From JANLQX01 sp031381685 (GTDB lineage: Bacteria; Actinomycetota; Acidimicrobiia; Acidimicrobiales; JANYDT01): a DNA stretch of 64,000 nt. The notes beneath the pieces are model-generated. The model was not told the DNA's origin, did not search any database, and was given only the letters and a program-made list of their open reading frames with translations. The position numbers and the translations under genes are program-made. The stretch's first letter is position 1, and the number at the start of each line of letters is the position of its first letter. Of this stretch, positions 16,649 through 24,414 are shown piece by piece. The stretch spans positions 1 to 64,000 of the forward strand of contig JANMYF010000037.1 of the NCBI GenBank assembly GCA_031381685.1, read 5' to 3'.

Positions 16649-16731
16649 TCATCGTACGGGCGTTGGCACCTGGCGGTTCTCGCTGGTTGCCGCGACGTCG
16701 ACGGGCCCGTCCCTCGGTCGCTCTGGATGAC
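16649..16731 (-). promoter_or_regulatory. SAM-I (S-box) type riboswitch upstream of metY
   Basis: Read on the minus strand, the leader contains the S-box core in order: TCATCCAGAG, GAGGGACGGGCCC, GCGGCAACC, AGGTGCCAA and a closing GATGA. TCATC and GATGA pair as P1, and GCGAC pairs with GTCGC as P2. The run AGAG..GAGGGA..GGCCC..GGCAACC..GGTGCCAA is diagnostic of the SAM-binding core. It is followed by a strong Shine-Dalgarno rather than an obvious U-tract terminator, so control may be translational. The rest of this 364-bp gap between metY and the GDPD gene shows no further gene beyond the tiny leader frame. Confidence 0.85.
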
Positions 16732-16849
16732 GCGGAACAGTCAAGCGAGCGAAACCCGACCTGTCAAGTCAGTTTTCCCGAGCGATGGCCGGGCGATACC
16801 CTGCGAGCGTGAGGAACGGGGTCCCTTCGGCGACGATCGCGAGCCGGCC

Positions 16850-17692
16850 ATGACGGGGAACCCCTGGCTGGCGCGCCGACCCCTGCACTACGCCCATCAG
16901 GGCGGTGCACTCGAGGCCCCTTCCACCACGCTCTACGCGATGCGGCGGGCCGTCCACGAGCACGGCGCCCATGCCCTCGAGCTCGATGTACACCGCACCG
17001 CCGACGGTGTCCTCGTGGTCTGCCACGACACGACCGTCGACCGGACCACTCCGGCGACCGGCGCCATCCACGACTTCACCCTGGATGAGCTGCGCCGGCT
17101 CGACAATGCGCACTGGTGGTCCCCCGGGCACGACGCCGTCGTCGGCTTGATGGACGAGGCGTACCTGCTCCGGGGACGCTTTCCCGATGATCCGTCGCTC
17201 GGGATCGCCACGCTGGAGGACGTGCTGGTCGAGTTCCCGGACGTGTTCCTCAACTTCGACATCAAAGAAATCGGTCCGCACCGCTACGAGGCCGACCTCG
17301 CCGACCGGCTCCGGGCGCATGGCCGCACGACGGACGTGATCGTGGCGTCCTTCCACGATGACGCGCTCCGCGCGTTCAGCGCCTACGCGCCGGAGATCCA
17401 TGTGTCGCTCGGCCCCGACGACACGTTCGCCTTCTACGACGCGGTGACGAACGGTGCCCCCCACCGGGTGTTCGCGCCCTCGCAGGTCGCCCTGCAGGTC
17501 CCGGCGTCCTTCGAAGGCATCGAGGTCGTCACCCCGGCGTTCGTCGACGCCGCCCATCGCCTCGGGCTGGCGGTCCACGTGTGGACGATCGATGACGAGC
17601 AGGAAATGCGTCACCTTCTCGCCATGGGTGTGGACGCCATCATGACGGACCGCCCGAGCGTCCTGGCCGCCGTGCTCTCCGCCGGGGCCTGA
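16850..17692 (+). CDS. Glycerophosphodiester phosphodiesterase family protein
   Basis: A 280-residue protein starting at ATG 16850. The GDPD catalytic framework is visible: H16 in YAHQGG, E44 and D46 in HALELDVHRTADG, and H59 in VVCHDTTVDRTT. The usual PENT glutamate block is replaced by 'EAPSTTLYAM', a variation seen in actinobacterial members. 'NFDIKEIG' and 'VHVWTIDDEQEM..LLAMGVDAIMTDRP' complete the TIM barrel. It hydrolyses glycerophosphodiesters to glycerol-3-phosphate and an alcohol. No signal peptide is visible, so it is probably cytoplasmic. Its upstream region is shared with the metY leader on the other strand. Confidence 0.85.
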   Translation: MTGNPWLARRPLHYAHQGGALEAPSTTLYAMRRAVHEHGAHALELDVHRTADGVLVVCHDTTVDRTTPATGAIHDFTLDELRRLDNAHWWSPGHDAVVGLMDEAYLLRGRFPDDPSLGIATLEDVLVEFPDVFLNFDIKEIGPHRYEADLADRLRAHGRTTDVIVASFHDDALRAFSAYAPEIHVSLGPDDTFAFYDAVTNGAPHRVFAPSQVALQVPASFEGIEVVTPAFVDAAHRLGLAVHVWTIDDEQEMRHLLAMGVDAIMTDRPSVLAAVLSAGA

Positions 17693-17710
17693 GCGCAGCT
17701 CTCGGCTCGG

Positions 17711-19186
17711 CTACGCACCCACCGAGAACAGCTGGTCGACCGGGGCGAAGTCGTCCCGCAGCACCGGACTGTCGCCGACCCAGCGACGCAGTGCAGCGCC
17801 TGAACGGACGACGGCCTCATAACCGCGCTCGTCGATCATCGCCCGGTAGGTGTCGACGGGCAGCGGCCGGTCGGACGCGACGACGATGAAGTTGGACCCG
17901 AATGGCTCCCGGGAGAACGAGGACTCCGGAGCGAACACGGCAACGTGGTCGAACACGCTGGCGATCGTGGCCACCTCAGCACGCACGAAACGGTGCTGCT
18001 TGGCATCGATCACGTTCAGGGCGTAGATGCCATCCGGACGCATCGCCTCCCGGATCACGCGGGTGAACTCGACCGTGGTGAGGTGCCACGGCACCGCCTC
18101 GGCCCCGAACGCATCCCCGAACACCACGTCAGCCCGACCTTTCGGCTGGCGTCCCATCGTGACCCGGCCGTCACCGATCACCACGTCGACATCGGGTCCG
18201 GGCACCCAGCCGAGCTTGCGCTCGGCCAGATCGGGCAGCGCGGCGTCGACCTCGAGTACGACGCCCGTCGAGCCGGGCCGAACGGCGCGCACATAGCGGG
18301 GCATCGTGAGCGCGCCGCCGCCGAGGTGCACAGCATGAATCGGACCGGGCGCAAGGGCGTCGACCGCGACTCCGAAGAGCTGGGTGTAGGGGAAGCGAAG
18401 CGACGCCGGATCGTCGAGGTCGACCTCGGAGTGGTCGAGGTTGTCCAGGTGGAGGACGCGAATCGATGGTTCGCCCTCGATGCCGAGCACCGACGCGCAG
18501 TAGTACGCGCCCTCCATCTCGCACGGGCTGTCGACGGTGACCGCCGCCCCGGCCCCCAGTCCCCCGAAGGCCAGCAACCCGACGGCGGCAAGACGTTCCG
18601 TCCGAGGCCGCTTGCGAGTGGTCACCGTGAGAAGCGCGCCGACGGCGATCAATGCGGCCCCGACGCATAGGACCGTGACGGTGACCGGCACCTTGGCGAC
18701 GAGCAGGAAGCCCGTGACGAAGGTGCCCACGATCGCCCCGGTGGTGCCGATGGCGCTCATCGATCCAACGGTCGCCCCACTCGACTCGAGCGAACGCAAC
18801 TGCGTCTTGACGAGCATCGGCGACACGGCGCTGAGCACGATCGAGGGAAGCAGGAATCCCGCCACCGTGGCGATGAGCACGACGGCGACGCTGGTCCCGT
18901 CGAGGCGCTCCGCGGCAACGCGGACGATCGGCGGGGCGAGCAGTCCGAGCCCGCCGCCCAGCATCATCGTGGGTCCCACCATCGACCTCGGGTCGATCTC
19001 GTCGGAGACCCGCCCTCCGAGCCAGCTTCCGAACGCGATGCCGGCCAGCACCACCCCGATGATGGAGGTGTAGGTCTGCAGAGTCACGCCGACGTACGGG
19101 GCCAGCAAACGTCCGGCGAGGATCTCCAGGACCAGCACCGAAGCCGACGTGAAGAACGCCAGGACGCGCGCGACAGTTTGGTTCAC
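17711..19186 (-). CDS. Membrane-fused spermidine-synthase-like protein
   Basis: A 491-residue protein started at GTG 19186, which follows a GAGGA. The N-terminal half has about six transmembrane helices beginning 'VARVLAFFTSASVLVLEILAGRLLAP', as in fused MFS/SpeE proteins. The C-terminal half is a SpeE-like Rossmann methyltransferase/aminopropyltransferase fold: 'AVHLGGGALTMPRYVRAVRPGS', 'GVVLEVDAAL', 'VVIGDGRV' and 'VVFGDAFGAEAVPWHLTTVEF'. The strict polyamine-site residues of true SpeE are not obvious, and many such fusions have unknown substrates. It sits 13 bp downstream of a secreted anchor protein gene, probably co-transcribed with it. Confidence 0.75.
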   Translation of the reverse strand: MNQTVARVLAFFTSASVLVLEILAGRLLAPYVGVTLQTYTSIIGVVLAGIAFGSWLGGRVSDEIDPRSMVGPTMMLGGGLGLLAPPIVRVAAERLDGTSVAVVLIATVAGFLLPSIVLSAVSPMLVKTQLRSLESSGATVGSMSAIGTTGAIVGTFVTGFLLVAKVPVTVTVLCVGAALIAVGALLTVTTRKRPRTERLAAVGLLAFGGLGAGAAVTVDSPCEMEGAYYCASVLGIEGEPSIRVLHLDNLDHSEVDLDDPASLRFPYTQLFGVAVDALAPGPIHAVHLGGGALTMPRYVRAVRPGSTGVVLEVDAALPDLAERKLGWVPGPDVDVVIGDGRVTMGRQPKGRADVVFGDAFGAEAVPWHLTTVEFTRVIREAMRPDGIYALNVIDAKQHRFVRAEVATIASVFDHVAVFAPESSFSREPFGSNFIVVASDRPLPVDTYRAMIDERGYEAVVRSGAALRRWVGDSPVLRDDFAPVDQLFSVGA

Positions 19187-19199
19187 AGGGGCGATGTCC

Positions 19200-20123
19200 T
19201 CATCGGGTGGTGTCGGTCTCGGGGGCGAACTCGCTTCGCAGCAGCACGTTGCCGGTGGCATCGTCGATGACGACGACGATGTCGGAGAAGACGATACGGG
19301 CGATTGTCGTGACGGGAACGATCGTCGGCAGGTTCTGGCGGATCACGACGGACGACTGGCGTCGGCCCTCCACACCGGCGAAGCGGACGACCCAGACCGT
19401 ACGCAGATCGCGCTTGAGCTGACCGGTTCCGCCGGTGACCCGTTCGTTGGTCTCGAGGGCGTAGCGGGCGAAGAACACCTCGGGCGTCGGGGCAACCGTT
19501 CCCGTCGGCAACTCTCGTTTCGCGGTGCGCACCACTGACGCCTTCGACCGGATCACCTTGGTCGACGGCTCAACCGGCTCGAAGCGCAGCGCACCGGCCG
19601 CCAACGTGCGGGTCGTGGTGATTCGCAGGCCGCTCTTCGCCGTTGTCGTCGGCGCCCGGACCGTCGTGGTGGGCAACGCCGTTGTCGTGGGCGGCCGGAC
19701 CGTCGTGGTGGGCAACGTCGTCGTCGGCCGGACCGTCGTGGTGGGCAACGCCGTCGGGGGCCGGACCGTCGTCGCTGCGCCCGTGAGACCGGTGGTCGAC
19801 GGAACAACGCTGCGTGGCGAACCGGACGCGACCACCGCGCCCGGAGTCGTCGTTCGAACACCGGTCGAAGGCGGCAGTCCCGGAGGACCGGCAACCGCCC
19901 GGAGTTGGGTGCCGGCGGCGGGCGTCGGCCCGGCCACCCGGCTCGCGGGAGGAGCGGAGGTGATGGGCGTCCGCGGCGAAACGGTCGAGGTCGTCTGGGC
20001 GCGAACCGGGCGAACGTGGTCAACGACAACGACGACGGCGGCCACAACGACGACGGCGGCCACAACGGCGACGGGGGCGACGAACGCCGAGATCGACCGT
20101 CGCTTTCCCTGTCCAGATCGCAC
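19200..20123 (-). CDS. Membrane-anchored protein with Thr/Pro repeat linker
   Basis: A 307-residue protein from GTG 20123. A basic N-terminus is followed by one long Val/Ala helix (about 13-36). Next comes a ~130-residue Thr/Pro/Val linker with repeated LPTTTVR-type units. A folded C-terminal domain of about 110 residues ('PEVFFARYALETNERVTGGTGQL', 'RTVWVVRFAGVEGRRQS', 'IVVVIDDATGNVLL') closes the protein. That last block reads like a small beta-rich domain with a PepSY-like 'vDd.tG.vl' ending. The arrangement suggests an extracytoplasmic sensor or cell-wall protein anchored by a signal anchor. I do not recognise a named family. Confidence 0.65.
   Translation of the reverse strand: MRSGQGKRRSISAFVAPVAVVAAVVVVAAVVVVVDHVRPVRAQTTSTVSPRTPITSAPPASRVAGPTPAAGTQLRAVAGPPGLPPSTGVRTTTPGAVVASGSPRSVVPSTTGLTGAATTVRPPTALPTTTVRPTTTLPTTTVRPPTTTALPTTTVRAPTTTAKSGLRITTTRTLAAGALRFEPVEPSTKVIRSKASVVRTAKRELPTGTVAPTPEVFFARYALETNERVTGGTGQLKRDLRTVWVVRFAGVEGRRQSSVVIRQNLPTIVPVTTIARIVFSDIVVVIDDATGNVLLRSEFAPETDTTR
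19657..19773. repeat. Tandem 24-bp coding minisatellite
   Basis: Three near-identical 24-bp units begin at 19657, 19696 and 19729, each starting CGGACCGTCGTGGTGGGCAA, with a truncated fourth at 19762. On the coding (minus) strand they encode the TTTVR-type Thr/Pro linker. Variable spacing of 33-39 bp suggests replication slippage, so copy number may vary between strains. Confidence 0.8.
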
Positions 20124-20221
20124 GGCCGTCCAGGCTACGGCGACAGCGAGGGCTTGGTCGCCAGCATCGGTCCGGTCGATCGATCGGACAAAGCCCGGTG
20201 GTCGGTGGGAGCATCACTGCC

Positions 20222-21127
20222 GTGACCACATCGCCCTCCTTCACCGAGATCCGCTACGACGTCGCCGACCGGGTCGCCACCGTCACCCTCGATCGGCCGG
20301 ACCGCCTCAACGCCTTCACCGGCCAGATGATGCGGGAGGTGATCCAGGCGATGGACCTCGCCGACGCCGACGACGGCGTCCGCGCGGTGGTCTTCACCGG
20401 CGCCGGTCGGGGGTTCTGTGCCGGCGCGGACCTCGCCGCCGGTGGGGCAACGTTCGATGGCGCCGCGTCCAAGGGCACCGTCGCCGAAGCGATCGCCGGG
20501 ACCGTCGACGAACGGATCCGCGACGGGGGCGGCCGGATCTCCTTGCGACTGTTCGAATCGCGCAAGCCGCTCATCGCCGCGATCAACGGCCCGGCGGTCG
20601 GGGTTGGGGTCACCATGACGCTGCCCATGGACATACGCCTGGCGTCGACGAGTGCCAAGTTCGGTTTCGTCTTCGCCCGCCGTGGCATCGTCCCCGAAGC
20701 CTGCTCGAGCTGGTTCCTCCCCCGGCTCGTCGGTATCTCGAAGGCCACCGAATGGTGCTTCACCGGCCGTGTCTTCGGTCCTGATGAGGCGCTTGCCGGT
20801 GGCCTGGTCCGCAGTGTCCACGCCCCCGACGATCTGCTTCCGGCGGCCTACGCCTTGGCCGGTGAGATCGCGTCGAACACGTCGGCGGTGAGCGTCGCCG
20901 TCACCCGCCAGATGCTGTGGCGCATGCTCGGTGCCGACCACCCGATGGAAGCTCACGTGGTCGATTCCCGGGCGATCTGGGAGCTCGGCAAGGGCAAGGA
21001 CGCCCGTGAGGGTGTCGAATCGTTCCTGGAGAAGCGCCCGGCCGTCTTCTCGGCCTCGCCTACGACCGACATGCCAGACTTCGTGCCGTGGTGGGAGAAC
21101 CGACCGTTCCGCGGGTTGCCGCGCTGA
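20222..21127 (+). CDS. Enoyl-CoA hydratase/isomerase family protein
   Basis: A 301-residue crotonase from GTG 20222, chosen over GTG 20198 because a GGGAG lies about ten bases upstream. The oxyanion-hole motifs are 'AVVFTGAGRGFCAGADLA' and 'AAINGPAVGVGVTMTLPMDIRLAS'. Later, 'FVFARRGIVPEACSSWFLPRLVG' supplies a glutamate at the position used as base or acid in hydratases. The C-terminus extends beyond the core ('DFVPWWENRPFRGLPR'), as in many actinobacterial EchA proteins. It likely acts on unsaturated acyl-CoAs in beta-oxidation. Confidence 0.85.
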   Translation: MTTSPSFTEIRYDVADRVATVTLDRPDRLNAFTGQMMREVIQAMDLADADDGVRAVVFTGAGRGFCAGADLAAGGATFDGAASKGTVAEAIAGTVDERIRDGGGRISLRLFESRKPLIAAINGPAVGVGVTMTLPMDIRLASTSAKFGFVFARRGIVPEACSSWFLPRLVGISKATEWCFTGRVFGPDEALAGGLVRSVHAPDDLLPAAYALAGEIASNTSAVSVAVTRQMLWRMLGADHPMEAHVVDSRAIWELGKGKDAREGVESFLEKRPAVFSASPTTDMPDFVPWWENRPFRGLPR

Positions 21128-21196
21128 CCGTCCGGCACCGGCACGCCGCCACCGAACGGGAATGGGTCGCGACCCTACGGCCCTCCGGGACGTTGC

Positions 21197-21802
21197 ATGG
21201 CCATGGGAACCCTGGTGCTTGAGCGCACACGCTCCGCCGCGGGCGGGATCGCCACCGATGCCGACCGAGAGGTCACGACGATCCACCTCATCGGTCCGGC
21301 CCCCAGCCCCGACGAGGTGCTGCGCATCCTCATCGCCGATCATGCCCCGGCGATGTACCGGCTCGCCCGGTCGATCATGGGTGACAACGCGCTCGCCGAG
21401 GACGTCGTCCAGGAGAGCCTGATGCGGGCGTGGCAGGCGGCCGCCTCACTCCACGACGACTCGGCGCTTCGATCGTGGATCCTGCGGATCACCCACAACA
21501 CCGCCATCTCCACCCTGCGCAAGCGCCGCGAGGAGCTCCGCGATCCGGCGATGCTGCCGGAACGAAGTCAGGGAGCGGGAACGGACCGTCAAGTCGCCGG
21601 ACGGCTCATGGTCGACGAGTTGATGACGGCCCTGGACACCCTCGACCCGCTGACCCGGTCGATCGTGATCCTCCGAGAGCTCGAGGACATGCCCTATGAG
21701 GAGATCGCCGATGCGCTCGGAATCGCCCTGCCCACCGTGAAGACCCGTCTGTTCCGAGCCCGCAAGCTGCTCGCCCATCGGCTGTCGGGGTGGCAGCAAT
21801 GA
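21197..21802 (+). CDS. ECF-type RNA polymerase sigma factor
   Basis: A 201-residue sigma-70 family protein. Region 2 is at about 50-110 ('MYRLARSIMGDNALAEDVVQESLMRAWQ', 'SWILRITHNTAISTLRKRR') and region 4 at about 145-195 ('LDPLTRSIVILRELEDMPYEEIADALGIALPTVKTRLFRARKLL'). Regions 1 and 3 are missing, as in ECF sigmas. A ~30-residue N-terminal extension precedes region 2. The stop overlaps the start of a 104-residue gene, which overlaps an MscS-like channel gene, so all three are translationally coupled. No zinc-binding anti-sigma factor is adjacent. Confidence 0.88.
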   Translation: MAMGTLVLERTRSAAGGIATDADREVTTIHLIGPAPSPDEVLRILIADHAPAMYRLARSIMGDNALAEDVVQESLMRAWQAAASLHDDSALRSWILRITHNTAISTLRKRREELRDPAMLPERSQGAGTDRQVAGRLMVDELMTALDTLDPLTRSIVILRELEDMPYEEIADALGIALPTVKTRLFRARKLLAHRLSGWQQ

Positions 21803-22113
21803 ACCCGATCCAGCGATTGCGTCTTTCGCAGGCGCGTCTCGAGCGGATGCTCGAGAACGACCCTGACGGGTTCGAGCGGGCACTCCGCCGCCACCCGTCG
21901 ATCGCCGACCAGTTCGAGCGCGGCGACCTTTTCCCGCCCGATGCGCGAGCCGCCTTGCGCGAAGCGTTCGCACCGCCCGATGACCTGACCGAACGGCTCA
22001 ACGCCCGGCTCAGCGCCGCTCTGGACAGCCCGACGGCTCGATCGACCGCCCTCGATCTCCTCGGTCTAGGGTTGGCGACGGTGCGCGAGCTGACCCGGGA
22101 CGACCCTGCATGA
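21799..22113 (+). CDS. Uncharacterised 104-residue protein coupled to sigma factor and channel
   Basis: ATG 21799 overlaps the sigma-factor stop (ATGA), and its TGA overlaps the next ATG. The product is soluble, highly charged and probably all-helical: 'RLRLSQARLERMLENDPDGFERALRRHPSIADQFE', then 'DARAALREAF' and 'DDLTERLNARLSAALD'. It has no cysteines, no HxxxCxxC anti-sigma motif and no membrane span. The double overlap shows a real gene. A sigma-regulating or channel-gating role is only a positional inference. Confidence 0.65.
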   Translation: MNPIQRLRLSQARLERMLENDPDGFERALRRHPSIADQFERGDLFPPDARAALREAFAPPDDLTERLNARLSAALDSPTARSTALDLLGLGLATVRELTRDDPA

Positions 22114-22829
22114 AGTGGATCTTCGCCCTCGCCGCGCTCGTCGTCGGCGGGATTGCCGGCACCATCGCCTCCTCTGCCGTCCGAAGCCTACTGAGCCGAC
22201 CTTCGCAACCGGAGCGCACCCGGAAGCTGGCCCCTGCGGGAGCGAGCGTGGTGTTCTCCGCGGTTCTCGCCGTCGCCGTTGTCGCGGCGCTGTCCTTCCT
22301 CGACAAGACGGCCGTCGACCGGCTCCCGGTCTCCCTCATGAACGCCGTGCCCCGCTTTCTCGTGGCGATGGTGTTCGTACTTCTCGGCAACGCGATTGCC
22401 TCGCTCGCCGCCACCGCAGCCGGTTCCGCCGCGCTGCGGGCCAGCGGACGCCCGCAGCCTCGCGTCGCCGGCCTGGCCAAGACCGTCGTGATGGCGGTGT
22501 TCGTGCTGCTGGCCATCGCCCAGATCGGGGTGAACACCAAGGTCGTCGACACCGCGGTCGCGGGCATCATCGGCTGTACCGCGCTCTCGTTGGCGTTGCT
22601 CACCGGGCTGGGCGGACGGGCGATGGCATCGGAGGTCGCCGCCGGACGGTATCTGCACCGCATCGTTCGTCCCGGCGACGCCGTCAGCGGCGACGGGTTC
22701 GCCGGCGTCGTCAAGACCGTATGGGGCGCGACGGTGGAACTCGAGGTGGAAGGGGCCATCGTCCACGTGCCCAACTCGAAGCTCCTCGCCGGGAACCTCA
22801 CCATCGAAAGGTCTCCCACGGCCGAGTAG
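22110..22829 (+). CDS. Small MscS-like mechanosensitive channel protein
   Basis: A 239-residue membrane protein overlapping the preceding gene by ATGA. About five hydrophobic helices run from residue 1 to 180, followed by a short MscS-type beta domain ('RIVRPGDAVSGDGFAGVVKTVWGATVELEVEGAIVHVPNSKLLAGNLTIER'). The Gly/Ala-rich helix before it resembles the MscS pore helix. The large C-terminal vestibule of canonical MscS is missing, so this is a minimal version. It may relieve turgor or act as a membrane-tension sensor working with the coupled sigma factor. Confidence 0.7.
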   Translation: MKWIFALAALVVGGIAGTIASSAVRSLLSRPSQPERTRKLAPAGASVVFSAVLAVAVVAALSFLDKTAVDRLPVSLMNAVPRFLVAMVFVLLGNAIASLAATAAGSAALRASGRPQPRVAGLAKTVVMAVFVLLAIAQIGVNTKVVDTAVAGIIGCTALSLALLTGLGGRAMASEVAAGRYLHRIVRPGDAVSGDGFAGVVKTVWGATVELEVEGAIVHVPNSKLLAGNLTIERSPTAE

Positions 22830-22872
22830 CCCGCCGCTCGACGCGGCGCCGCCCGTGCGCGAGCCTGATCGG

Positions 22873-24381
22873 ATGGCCGAACCGGACGATGTCGTGAATG
22901 CGGATGTCGTTGTGGTCGGTGGCGGGTCGAGTGGCGCCGTTGTTGCGGCCCGCCTCGCCGAGGCTGGGGTGCAGGTGACGCTGCTCGAGGCCGGCCCCGA
23001 CTATGGGCCCTTCACCGGACGGCCCAGCGGCGCATCTTCTACCGGATGGCCGGCGGACCTCCTCAACGCCCACGCGATCGCGCTGTCGCACGACTGGGGC
23101 TACACATCGGGCCCGGTCGCAGGCCGGGCAGCATGGACGTTCGAGCGAGCCCGGGTCATCGGTGGATGCTCCGCCCACAACGGGGCGATCGCCGCGGTCG
23201 GACACGCCTCGGACTACGACGGGTGGGCGTTGCCGGAGTGGCGCACCGACGTGTTGCGGCCGGTCTTCGCCACGGTCCTCGAGAAGATGCGCGTCCGGGC
23301 GTATCGGGCCGACGAAGCGGGTCCGTTCCACGCCCGCTGCCTCGAAGCAGCGGTCGGTACAGGGTGGCGGATCGCGTCGGATCTCTGCGATCTCGATGCC
23401 AACGATTCGTTCGGGCTCGAGACGGTCAACATCGTCGACGGGATCCGATGGAACACCGCATTCGCGTATCTCGACCCCGTGCGACATCGGGCGAACCTCA
23501 CCATCGTCGACCGCGTCCTCGTCGACCGGTTCGTCGAGGACCCCTCGGGCGTCACCGTGCACGCGTGGCGCGACGGCGAGGCGTTCACCGCGCGCGCGGA
23601 GCGGGTCGTGCTCAGCGCCGGCGTCTACGCGACGCCGGCGATCCTGCAGCGCTCCGGCGTCGGTGATCCGCTCCGGCTCAAAGCGGCCGGGGTGGCGTGC
23701 GCGATCGACCACCCAGGCGTCGGGGCGAACCTGCACGACCACCCGATGATCCATGCTGACCGGCGCATCGGGCCCCTCCTGCAGACCTGGCTCGACGATG
23801 CGGCGAGGAGCGGTGCCCTTCCGGAGGAACAGACGCTCGGAAAGGCCTGCTCCTCTGAGGCCACCGATGCCATCTTCGACCTGCACCTCTTCCCGGTCTG
23901 CGCATCGACCCAGACCACGCTCACCGGCGGCAACGCGCTGGTGGAGGTCGCGTGCGTGACCCCGCGAAGTCGTGGGCGCGTCGACATCGTGTCAGCGGAT
24001 CCGTCGGCGGCACCGGCGATCGACCACGCCTACCTGTCCGACCCCGACGGGCACGACATCGCCGTGCTACGTGAGGGGCTGGTCATGGCCGAGGACCTGC
24101 TCAACCACCCGGCCCTGGCGTCGGTGCTGGGGGCGTCGGTGACCGACACGAGCACCGACGAAGCGATCCGCCGCGAGGTCGTGCACTACTACCACCCCGT
24201 CGGCACGTGCCCGATGGGCATCGGCGACGACGGCGTCTGCGATGGCCGAGGAAGCGTCCGCGGACTGGATCGCGTCACGGTGGCCGACGTGTCCTTGATG
24301 GCCCAGATTCCGCGGGCGAACACGAACATCCCCGCCGTGATGATCGGCGAACGCGTCGCATCGTTTCTGCTGCACCGCTGA
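22873..24381 (+). CDS. GMC-family FAD-dependent oxidoreductase
   Basis: A 502-residue flavoprotein from ATG 22873; an in-frame GTG at 22855 would add six residues. The ADP-binding fold is DVVVVGGGSSGAVVAARLAEAG, with GGGSSG at about 16-21. A GMC signature follows in 'ARVIGGCSAHNGAIAAVGHASDYDGW', and 'AGVYATPAILQRSGVGD' is the second. The catalytic His is H441 in YYHPVGTCPMG, and the Asn partner lies in 'RANTNIPAVMIGERVA'. It oxidises an alcohol (choline-, glucose- or aryl-alcohol-like). The substrate is not evident, and there is no signal peptide. Confidence 0.87.
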   Translation: MAEPDDVVNADVVVVGGGSSGAVVAARLAEAGVQVTLLEAGPDYGPFTGRPSGASSTGWPADLLNAHAIALSHDWGYTSGPVAGRAAWTFERARVIGGCSAHNGAIAAVGHASDYDGWALPEWRTDVLRPVFATVLEKMRVRAYRADEAGPFHARCLEAAVGTGWRIASDLCDLDANDSFGLETVNIVDGIRWNTAFAYLDPVRHRANLTIVDRVLVDRFVEDPSGVTVHAWRDGEAFTARAERVVLSAGVYATPAILQRSGVGDPLRLKAAGVACAIDHPGVGANLHDHPMIHADRRIGPLLQTWLDDAARSGALPEEQTLGKACSSEATDAIFDLHLFPVCASTQTTLTGGNALVEVACVTPRSRGRVDIVSADPSAAPAIDHAYLSDPDGHDIAVLREGLVMAEDLLNHPALASVLGASVTDTSTDEAIRREVVHYYHPVGTCPMGIGDDGVCDGRGSVRGLDRVTVADVSLMAQIPRANTNIPAVMIGERVASFLLHR

Positions 24382-24401
24382 CACCGGCGAACGGACCGGT
24401 G
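24382..24401. terminator. Hairpin between convergent genes
   Basis: CACCGG and CCGGTG (24382-24387 and 24396-24401) form a 6-bp stem with an 8-base loop. It lies immediately after the GMC gene and just before the end of the convergent acyl-CoA ligase gene. There is no U-tract, so termination is suggested mainly by location. Confidence 0.3.
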
Positions 24402-24414
24402 GTTCGTTCCGACC

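Noticed and set aside
19657..19773. CRISPR-like array
   Set aside because: The repeats are only 24 bp with 9-15 bp spacers, lie inside a coding region and encode a Thr/Pro linker. No cas genes are present.
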